From Rhizobium sp. SEMIA4064 (GTDB lineage Bacteria; Pseudomonadota; Alphaproteobacteria; Rhizobiales; Rhizobiaceae): a stretch of 64,000 nucleotides of DNA. Below, one piece after another: positions 57,970 through 64,000 of this stretch. Both the position numbers and the translations under genes were made by a program. Location of the stretch: contig NZ_PYJN01000006.1 of NCBI RefSeq assembly GCF_003025035.1, positions 1 to 64,000 on the forward strand, given 5' to 3'. Below the pieces are notes generated by a model. It did not search any database. It saw only the letters and a program-made list of their open reading frames with translations, and was not told the origin of the DNA. Within the stretch, counting starts at the first letter, position 1. Each line of letters begins with the position of its first letter.

Positions 57970-59217
57970 TCAGGGTGCGAACCGGTTCGGTGCGTAGGCC
58001 GAGATGTCGATGAACGGCTTTTCTCCGGTAATCAGCTCGGCGAGCACGCGCCCGGTCACAGGCCCCAGCGTCAGCCCATGATGGGCGTGGCCGAAGGCGA
58101 ACCACAGGCCGTCGTGACGCGGCGCCTTGCCGATGATCGGCATCATATCCGGGGTGCAGGGGCGGGCGCCCATCCAGGGCTCCGGATCGAGCCTCTCGCC
58201 GAGCGGGAAGACGGTGCGGGCGACGGCTTCGGCACGGTCGAGCTGGATCGGTGTTTTCGGCGCATCGCGCAGGGCGAATTCCGCCCCGGTCGTCAGCCTG
58301 ATACCGCGGTTCATCGGCGCCAGAAAATAGCCGCGCTCGGCATCAAGCGTCCAATTGTTGAGGATGGCGTTGCCCTCGGCGCCGTAATGCATGTGATAAC
58401 CGCGCTTGACGCCCAGCGGAAACGCATAGCCGAAACGCTTCGTCACGAGATCGGCCCAGGGGCCGAGAGCGACGACCGCATCCTCGGCTTCGATCGAACC
58501 CTCCGACGTCACCATCTTCCAGTGGGAGCCGGACCGGCCGAGCGAGGCGGCGTCTCCGATCGCAAAACGCCCGCCAATGCTCTCGAAATAAGCGCGGTAA
58601 GCAGCGGTCAGCCCATGCGGATCGAGTACGGACCAGGGATCGCGCCAGCGCAGGCCGCCGGAGAAGCTGCCCCTGATATGCGGCTCCAATGTCGCGATAT
58701 CGGCGCCGGTCAGCGCATCGTAAGTAACGCCAAATTCGCGATTGAGACGTTCGGCTTCGGCGAATTCCGCATCGCGTTTCTCGTTCGTGCGGAAAATCTC
58801 CATCCAGCCGTTCTTGCGGATCAGTTCCTCGGCGTGAGACGCTTCTATGAGGTCGTTGTGCTCGCTGATCGAATGCTCGATCAGCGGCGCATAGGCGCGT
58901 GAGATCATCTCATGCCGCTTGGTATTGGAATTCCACCAATAGCGGGCGAGAAAGGCAATCTGCCCCGGCAGCGCGCGCAGGTGATAATGCGCGTCGATGC
59001 GGTTGTTGAAGGCATAGCGCAGGAGCAGACCGAACTGCTGCGGAAAGCCGTAGGGCACGACGCCTTCGCGCTGGATCAGTCCGGCATTGCCGAAGGAGGT
59101 CTCTCCACCTGGGGCTTTGCGGTCGACGAGGATGACCTGGCGCCCGCGCCGCTGGAGATGGATGGCCGTCGAGATGCCGACGATGCCTGCACCGAGCACG
59201 ATTGCGTCTTTTGTCAT
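57970..59217 (-). CDS. D-amino-acid dehydrogenase-like flavoprotein
   Basis: FAD-dependent DAO-family oxidoreductase of 415 aa, closest in layout to DadA. The FAD motif is at the start (AIVLGAGIVGISTAIHLQRRG), then GGETSFGNAGLIQREGVVPY, and near the C terminus PWMGARPCTPDMMPIIGKAP with FAFGHAHHGLTLGPVTGRV. It would oxidise D-amino acids or a related amine, passing electrons to the membrane chain. The gap to the upstream methyltransferase-like gene is 111 bases, so it may or may not share its transcript. Confidence 0.85.
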   Translation of the reverse strand: MTKDAIVLGAGIVGISTAIHLQRRGRQVILVDRKAPGGETSFGNAGLIQREGVVPYGFPQQFGLLLRYAFNNRIDAHYHLRALPGQIAFLARYWWNSNTKRHEMISRAYAPLIEHSISEHNDLIEASHAEELIRKNGWMEIFRTNEKRDAEFAEAERLNREFGVTYDALTGADIATLEPHIRGSFSGGLRWRDPWSVLDPHGLTAAYRAYFESIGGRFAIGDAASLGRSGSHWKMVTSEGSIEAEDAVVALGPWADLVTKRFGYAFPLGVKRGYHMHYGAEGNAILNNWTLDAERGYFLAPMNRGIRLTTGAEFALRDAPKTPIQLDRAEAVARTVFPLGERLDPEPWMGARPCTPDMMPIIGKAPRHDGLWFAFGHAHHGLTLGPVTGRVLAELITGEKPFIDISAYAPNRFAP

Positions 59218-59328
59218 GTTCCCTGCTATCCGCGTGCTTCTTGTATTTGCGCATGATCTTATTCAAGAACCACGCTTCAAGCATCGAAAATGCCTGCCAA
59301 AATGCTGCGGCGCAAATGAAAAATGCAA

Positions 59329-59826
59329 TCAAGCCACGACCTGTTTCAAAGCCGCATTTTCAGCGCGAATGCGTATGGTGAGAATGGCGGCATTGAGCAG
59401 GGAGAAGATCAAGGCGAAGAGCGGAAGGCCGAACGCCAGCGGCAGCACGGCGATCTCACCGATGACCACCGCATAGTTCGGATGGCTGAGGAAACGATAG
59501 GGTCCGCGTGTTACCAAGGCTGCGCTCGGCAACACGATGATCCGCGTCGTCCAGCGCCCTTTCAGGGTCGCCAGCACCCAGACGCGTAAGCTCTGCAGCA
59601 CCATGAAGACGAGAAACCAAATCAGGCTGACCGGTCGGTCTGCGGCCAGAAGCCACAGACCGACGAGCCAGGCCGCGTGCATCGCGACCATATAGGGATA
59701 GTGTTCCGGGGCAATCTCCCGGGCGCCTTGCGCAAGGAGGGCGGCGGTGTTGCGCCGGGCATGCAGCAGCTCGGCCAGCCGCTGCAGGGTGACGAAGGTC
59801 AAAAGTGCGATCGATGGCCAGACCAT
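59329..59826 (-). CDS. Isoprenylcysteine carboxyl methyltransferase-like membrane protein
   Basis: Membrane protein of 165 aa, ICMT/YpbQ-like. Helices lie at about 5-20, 45-62, 68-85 and 120-145. The SAM-binding segment typical of the family is near the C terminus: GPYRFLSHPNYAVVIGEI, then the RIRAEN end. ATG 59826 overlaps the stop of the type III polyketide synthase gene (TGATG), so they are translationally coupled. In Bacillus, BpsB of the same family methylates alkylpyrones made by BpsA; the same job is inferred here. Prenyl-protein methylation is unlikely. Confidence 0.85.
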   Translation of the reverse strand: MVWPSIALLTFVTLQRLAELLHARRNTAALLAQGAREIAPEHYPYMVAMHAAWLVGLWLLAADRPVSLIWFLVFMVLQSLRVWVLATLKGRWTTRIIVLPSAALVTRGPYRFLSHPNYAVVIGEIAVLPLAFGLPLFALIFSLLNAAILTIRIRAENAALKQVVA

Positions 59827-60878
59827 CAGGCTGCCCTCTTCAGCGTGACGCAACTTGCCGCAAAGCCGGGACCCATGGCGACGAGAGCCGAACGCGGTGG
59901 CAGGCCGGCATTGATCGCTCGCTCCAGCACGAAGAGTACGGTCGGCGACGACATGTTGCCGTAATCGCTGATCACCTCGCGTTCTATATCCAGCGAGCCG
60001 GGTTCGAGACCGAAGGCGGTCTCGAGCGCCACCAGCACCTTGGCGCCGCCGGGATGGCAGATGAAGCGATCGACATCGGATATCGTTAGGCCGGCGCGTT
60101 CGAGAATGCCGGCGACGGCGGGCTTGATATTCGCTTCGGCAAAGGGCGGCAGCGCTTGGTCCAGGATGATGCCGAAACCGGTATCGTCGATCTTCCAACC
60201 CATGATGCCGAGCGTATCGGGAAAGAGATGCTCGCCCGTCGATTCGATCTCCGCGAGACCATCCTTGCCGGCGCGCAGGACACAGGCGGCCGCGCCATCG
60301 CCGAACAATGCTGTCGCAACAATGTTCGGCCGCGTCAGCTCGTCCAGCCGGAAGGCAAGCGAGCAGAGTTCGAGGGCAACAAAGAGCACGACAGCGCCGG
60401 GCCGGCTCTTTGCCATGCGCGAGGCGATGCCAAGGCCGGAAACGCCGGCCGCACAGCCAAGGCCGAAGACCGGCACGCGCTCGATATCGGAGCGGAAGCC
60501 CAGCTCGCGCGAGAGCCGAGCCTCCAGGCTCGGCGTGGTCATGCCGGTTGACGACACCGTTACGATGCAATCAACCTCTTCCGCCCTCAGGCCGGCGCGA
60601 TCCAGCGCGCTAGTCGCGGTCTTCGTGAAGAGCTGGCTTGCGACCTCGGCATAGGCTTCCATGCGGTCCTGCCAACCATGCGATTGCTCGAACCAGGAGA
60701 GCGGTCGGGCAACATAGCGTTTGCGGATGCCGGCGCTTTCGAAAACGCGGGCGAGATGCTTGAAATCGCGGAAGCGATCGGAAAACAGGCGGCCGGCGGT
60801 CTCGGCGGCCTCCGATTGGTAGATGATGTTGTCGGGCGTAGCGACAGCCAGACTGACAAGCTTGACGGTATCGGTCAC
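59826..60878 (-). CDS. Type III polyketide synthase (chalcone/alkylpyrone synthase-like)
   Basis: Type III PKS of 350 aa. It extends an acyl-CoA starter with malonyl-CoA units and cyclises the chain. The Cys-His-Asn triad is complete: Cys142 in FGLGCAAGVSG, His275 in CHPGGAKV, Asn308 in DYGNMSSPT. The start is GTG 60878, preceded by AAGGAG at 7 bases; a much longer upstream frame without homology-like sequence is not used. The coupled methyltransferase-like gene points to an alkylpyrone or alkylresorcinol that is O-methylated. Starter and product cannot be read from the sequence. Confidence 0.92.
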   Translation of the reverse strand: MTDTVKLVSLAVATPDNIIYQSEAAETAGRLFSDRFRDFKHLARVFESAGIRKRYVARPLSWFEQSHGWQDRMEAYAEVASQLFTKTATSALDRAGLRAEEVDCIVTVSSTGMTTPSLEARLSRELGFRSDIERVPVFGLGCAAGVSGLGIASRMAKSRPGAVVLFVALELCSLAFRLDELTRPNIVATALFGDGAAACVLRAGKDGLAEIESTGEHLFPDTLGIMGWKIDDTGFGIILDQALPPFAEANIKPAVAGILERAGLTISDVDRFICHPGGAKVLVALETAFGLEPGSLDIEREVISDYGNMSSPTVLFVLERAINAGLPPRSALVAMGPGFAASCVTLKRAA

Positions 60879-61076
60879 TTGTTTCTCCTTGCGACCCTCG
60901 GCGGGTACGCAGGTAGAAACACGCCAGCACCAGAAATTATTCGGCGTGGCAGCGGTCACGAAAGAGTGACGGCAGGTTGCGGGTGAGAGCGCGAGAAAAA
61001 TCTTTGTCGCCCGCGAATAAAATGAACGGATGGCGTGTTCTCCCATCGCAACGTTCATTTGCCAAGGAGCAATCCC

Positions 61077-61619
61077 ATGACGACTACCGCTTTCCGCCTG
61101 GCCTCTGTCGCTCTCGGCGCCTGCCTCACCCTCGGTGCCTTCACCGTTCCGGTTTTCGCGGCTGGCGACAACAGCAGCACGACGCCGACCTGCAAGAAGG
61201 GCGAAATCTACGACACGAAGACAAAGAAGTGCGTGAAACAGCAGGGCGCCAATATCACCGACGAAAACCGCGCCGACTATGCTTATTCGCTCGCTAAGGA
61301 GGACCACCGCTATGAAGAAGCGCTGGCAGTTCTAGACACCATGCAGAACCCGAACACGGCGGAAGCACTGAACTATCGCGGCTACGCCACCCGCAAGCTC
61401 GGCCGCACGGATGAAGGCATTTCCTATTACCTGAAGTCGGTCGCAATGGACCCGAAATATTCGCTTGTTCGCGAATATCTCGGCGAAGCCTACGTCATCA
61501 AGGGCCAGATCGACCTCGCCAAGGATCAGTTGAGCACGATCAAGACGCTCTGCGGCAACACGTCCTGTGAGGAATACCAGGACCTGAACCAGGCCATCCA
61601 GCATCCGTCGAGCCTCTGA
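61077..61619 (+). CDS. Secreted TPR-repeat protein
   Basis: Protein of 180 aa. A Sec signal peptide (about residues 1-28, ending VFAAG) leads to a short Cys-containing segment (TCKKGEIYDTKTKKCVKQ) and two to three TPR-like helical repeats (about 65-165: DHRYEEALAVLDTMQNPNTAEALNYRGYA, then EGISYYLKSVAMDPKYSLVREYLGEAY in divided form). Two Cys late in the sequence (TLCGNTSCEEY) could form a disulfide. AAGGAG precedes ATG 61077. Divergent from the PKS gene. Probably a periplasmic adaptor; partner unknown. Confidence 0.82.
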   Translation: MTTTAFRLASVALGACLTLGAFTVPVFAAGDNSSTTPTCKKGEIYDTKTKKCVKQQGANITDENRADYAYSLAKEDHRYEEALAVLDTMQNPNTAEALNYRGYATRKLGRTDEGISYYLKSVAMDPKYSLVREYLGEAYVIKGQIDLAKDQLSTIKTLCGNTSCEEYQDLNQAIQHPSSL

Positions 61620-61667
61620 TTTCAGGCGTCGGATCTATAAGCAGTCAGCATTTAGAGGGATATACGA

Positions 61668-62312
61668 GTGTCAGTCGCTCATTCCACAATTTCTGCTTAT
61701 AGTCGGGTAAGATCGGAACCGCCGGCACGACCGGCGATTCCCAAAAACGCGAACCTCGCGGAGGGTGCCATAGCCAGCGAAGAGGATATCAGGGCCGGTC
61801 TGTCGCAGCATCTGACGCGGCTCTGGCGCTATGCGGTGGTGCTGTCGCACCAACGCGACGTCGCGGACGATCTGGTGCAGGCGACCTGCGTTAGAGCACT
61901 GGAGCGGGCTGGTCAGTTCGCAGCCGGTACGCGGCTCGATCGATGGTTGTTTTCGATCCTGCATTCGATCTGGCTGAACGAGATCCGGGCGCGCCGCGTG
62001 CGCATGGGCCAGGGTTTTGTCGATGCCGACGAGACGTTGGTCTTTGACGGCGCCCGCGAGACGGAGACGCATATTCTCGCCGGTCAGGTGCTGAAGCAGG
62101 TGCAGGCGCTGCCGGAAGCGCAGCGCACCGCCGTGTTCCTCGCCTATGTGGAAGGGCTTTCCTATCGCGAGGTGGCGGAGGTTTTGGATGTGCCGATCGG
62201 AACGGTGATGAGCCGGCTGGCGGCGGCGCGGGCGAAGCTTGCCGATGGTGCGGGATCGGCGGATGGCGCGCGACTTTCTGGGGGTGGGCGACTGGGGAAC
62301 GGGAATGAGTGA
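61668..62312 (+). CDS. ECF-type RNA polymerase sigma factor
   Basis: Sigma-70 family factor of 214 aa. Sigma region 2 lies at about 43-110 (LWRYAVVLSHQRDVADDLVQ, RLDRWLFSILHSIWLNEIR) and region 4 at about 140-190 (ALPEAQRTAVFLAYVEGLSY, REVAEVLDVPIGTVMSRLAAAR). GTG start 61668 has AGGGA about 10 bases upstream. The roughly 40-residue N-terminal tail is longer than usual and may be partly untranslated. The stop overlaps the anti-sigma gene by 8 bases, which couples them. The trigger is unknown. Confidence 0.88.
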   Translation: MSVAHSTISAYSRVRSEPPARPAIPKNANLAEGAIASEEDIRAGLSQHLTRLWRYAVVLSHQRDVADDLVQATCVRALERAGQFAAGTRLDRWLFSILHSIWLNEIRARRVRMGQGFVDADETLVFDGARETETHILAGQVLKQVQALPEAQRTAVFLAYVEGLSYREVAEVLDVPIGTVMSRLAAARAKLADGAGSADGARLSGGGRLGNGNE

Positions 62313-63108
62313 ATTGGACAACAGCAACATGCCCTCGGACGAGCTGCTCACCGCCTTCATCGACGGCGAGCTGGATGCCGCCGAGAGCGGAAAGATCGAA
62401 AAGCTGATCACCAGCGACGCCCAGGTGGCGGAACGCTTCGATTTTTTGTCGCGCGGTGATCTGCCCTTCCGTGAGGCATTCGAGCCCGTGCTTGCCGCCG
62501 CCCCAAGCGCCAAGCTTACCGCCATGCTTGCCGCGATTCCTTTCACAAACGAGCAAAAGAAGGCCGTTTCCGGCGTTAGCCGCCGTGGTTTCCTGTCCGC
62601 AATCGCGGCGTGCCTTGTCGTGGGCGTCGCCATCGACCGCGCCGCGATCGGTATCCGCCGCAGCATCGACAAACCGGAAGAGGGCAGTGACTGGCGCGCC
62701 GTCGTCGCCGAATATCTTTCGCTCTATACGCCGGATACGCTCAGCGCACCGGCTGGCGATCATGCAGAACAAGCCGCGCAATTGAGCGAAGTAGGCTCCA
62801 AGCTCGGCCTCACGCTGACGCCCGAAACCGTTGCTCTGCCGGGCATCGATTTCAAGCGCGCCCAGCTATTGAATTACGACAGTAAACCCTTGGCGCAGAT
62901 CGCTTATCTCGATCCCGAAAGCGGTCCGATGGCGCTCTGCATCATCCCCTCGACCAAAGGCGCTGCCGCACCGGACATGGAAAACCGCCGCGGCATGAAT
63001 GTCGTCTATTGGTCGAACGCCACCCACGCCTTCATGCTGATCGGCCATCTGCCGATCGACCGGATGAAGGCGCTGGCGGATGGCGTTCGGGGAAGCCTGG
63101 CGGTTTGA
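62305..63108 (+). CDS. Anti-sigma factor, membrane-anchored
   Basis: Protein of 267 aa. The N-terminal anti-sigma region (1-85, SDELLTAFIDGELDAAESGKI near the start) should bind the sigma factor; a membrane helix (about 96-115, LSAIAACLVVGVAIDRAAIG) leads to a periplasmic domain (about 125-267). There is no HxxxCxxC zinc motif. Just before the helix is SRRGFL (92-97), a twin-arginine-like motif. ATG 62305 lies inside the sigma gene end with GGGA upstream. Earlier in-frame starts exist but have no better site. Confidence 0.85.
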   Translation: MSELDNSNMPSDELLTAFIDGELDAAESGKIEKLITSDAQVAERFDFLSRGDLPFREAFEPVLAAAPSAKLTAMLAAIPFTNEQKKAVSGVSRRGFLSAIAACLVVGVAIDRAAIGIRRSIDKPEEGSDWRAVVAEYLSLYTPDTLSAPAGDHAEQAAQLSEVGSKLGLTLTPETVALPGIDFKRAQLLNYDSKPLAQIAYLDPESGPMALCIIPSTKGAAAPDMENRRGMNVVYWSNATHAFMLIGHLPIDRMKALADGVRGSLAV

Positions 63109-63275
63109 GATCGAGCCTTTTTCCCAACGCGTAGGAAGAGTTAGCGCTCCGTAAATCGCGCGATTCAAAAAGAATTTGGCGAAAACTCTTCCTGCTGATA
63201 TTCTCCGCCCAACGAAAATCGAATGAGCGCCTGCAGCATGCCCTGGGGCCTTGCGCGGCGCGGTGGAAAAGATAC

Positions 63276-64000
63276 GTGAGTGACCCCGACAGCGGCAGAG
63301 CGCCGCAGGCAAACGGGGCGTCGGTAGCAGAGCGCAGGAAGGGTAAATCCTCCCGGCGCGGTAAGCGTAAGCGTGGCGGTCCCGCCCGTCCGAACGCTTT
63401 TTCTGCGGAGGCCAACCAGACCGGCACGTCCGGCCCGGCGGCGACACGCCCGATAGACAACGACACCGGTTCTCCGGGCAAAAAGCGCAAGCGTCGCCGG
63501 CGTTCCCGTGGCGGGGCGCATGATGGTGCGCAGCACGCTTCCTCAACCCAGCAGCAACAGGCTTCTTCAGCGCCGGAACAGCGCGCTGCGGCCGGGCCGT
63601 CGCACAAGAACGGCAAGAACAGGCGCAAGCATCGTAGCAAGCGCGGTTTGCAGGGTCGCCCGCTGGTGCATGAGAAGACGGCGCAGATCGTCGCCCCGGC
63701 CGCTGCTGCTACCGCCGAACAGGCGCCTGCCCGCAATGAACATGATAATCGGCATCCACCCCAGCAGCGCCGTGACGGCCACGCGCCGCATCATCATGCC
63801 GATGGTGACTACCGTCCCGTCGATCTCTACGCGGCACTCGATCTCGGCACCAACAATTGCCGTCTGCTGATCGCGCAGCCGACGAGGCCTGGCCAGTTCC
63901 GCGTTGTCGACGCTTTTTCCCGCATCGTTCGTCTCGGCGAGGGACTTGGCGCCAGCGGCCGGCTGTCGAGCGATGCCATGGATCGGGCCGTCGAGGCTTT
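63276..64000 (+). CDS. Ppx/GppA phosphatase with basic N-terminal extension (partial)
   Basis: Open to the window edge; 241 codons seen. The exopolyphosphatase/guanosine-pentaphosphatase domain begins at about residue 183 (LYAALDLGTNNCRLLIAQ, the sugar-kinase-like phosphate motif with Asp189). Before it is a low-complexity, strongly basic tail of about 180 residues with Arg/Lys clusters (GKKRKRRRRSRGG, NRRKHRSKRG) and Gln/Ala/His-rich spacers. GTG 63276 is the first start in frame after the preceding gene; its ribosome site is weak (GGAAAAG). The domain acts on polyphosphate or pppGpp. The extension looks nucleic-acid- or polyphosphate-binding. Confidence 0.82.
   Translation, partial: MSDPDSGRAPQANGASVAERRKGKSSRRGKRKRGGPARPNAFSAEANQTGTSGPAATRPIDNDTGSPGKKRKRRRRSRGGAHDGAQHASSTQQQQASSAPEQRAAAGPSHKNGKNRRKHRSKRGLQGRPLVHEKTAQIVAPAAAATAEQAPARNEHDNRHPPQQRRDGHAPHHHADGDYRPVDLYAALDLGTNNCRLLIAQPTRPGQFRVVDAFSRIVRLGEGLGASGRLSSDAMDRAVEA

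Noticed and set aside
60879..61307. Upstream extension of the type III PKS frame to 493 codons
   Set aside because: The extra residues do not resemble the family, overlap the divergent TPR gene start, and the GTG at 60878 has an excellent ribosome site.

Overview
The window reads as a chromosomal segment of a Rhizobiaceae bacterium, most likely Rhizobium. The signs are high-GC coding with rhizobial Shine-Dalgarno sites, an intact aglEFGAK alpha-glucoside operon, the iron regulator RirA, a CbrA/PdhS-type kinase beside a phasin gene, an alphaproteobacterial tRNA-His (A73, no G-1), and small two-hairpin intergenic repeats of the rhizobial RIME kind. From memory, the order (pot operon, acetoacetyl-CoA synthetase, RNA helicase, cbrA, phaP, then rirA, dppABCDF, gntK) resembles the Sinorhizobium meliloti chromosome; I could not align it.

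Left part (1-16.9 kb): a LacI-type repressor (aglR) diverges from aglEFGAK, with two identical-core operators 160 bp apart. After a PilZ-like gene come the Entner-Doudoroff entry genes zwf-pgl-edd on the minus strand. Next is a puuA-puuB-like pair (gamma-glutamylputrescine synthesis and oxidation), divergent from a BaiN-type flavoprotein. Together these feed sugars into 6-phosphogluconate and KDPG; gntK at 57.4 kb is a second entry.

Middle (17-31 kb): a large chemoreceptor, a LysR regulator, an aldo/keto reductase, a potFGHI polyamine importer (functionally matching the puuA/puuB pair), an AsmA protein and acetoacetyl-CoA synthetase. A non-coding stretch with several hairpins and a strong terminator (31.05-31.25 kb) is a small-RNA candidate.

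Accessory-looking stretch (33.5-39.7 kb): a rhodanese-ChrB gene broken by one in-frame TGA, two convergent ChrA transporters, a DMT exporter with a divergent LysR gene, and a GFA-family protein. It sits between the helicase and cbrA, which I recall as adjacent in S. meliloti.

Right part (39.7-64 kb): cbrA, phaP with a TGC-rich operator, tRNA-His, two small genes, a frameshifted lipoprotein, mmsA with a divergent LysR gene, a VOC protein, a DUF898 membrane protein overlapping an M48 metallopeptidase gene, rirA behind a composite iron-type promoter, the dppABCDF importer, gntK, a DadA-like oxidase, a type III polyketide synthase translationally coupled to an isoprenylcysteine-methyltransferase-like gene, a TPR protein, an ECF sigma/anti-sigma pair, and the start of a Ppx/GppA phosphatase with a long basic N-terminal extension that runs off the window.

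I see no insertion sequence, prophage, CRISPR array, rRNA or replication origin. The less ordinary items are the broken chrB, the PKS-methyltransferase pair, the DUF898-peptidase pair with its hairpin leader, the 31.1 kb RNA candidate, and the Tat-like motif in the anti-sigma factor.
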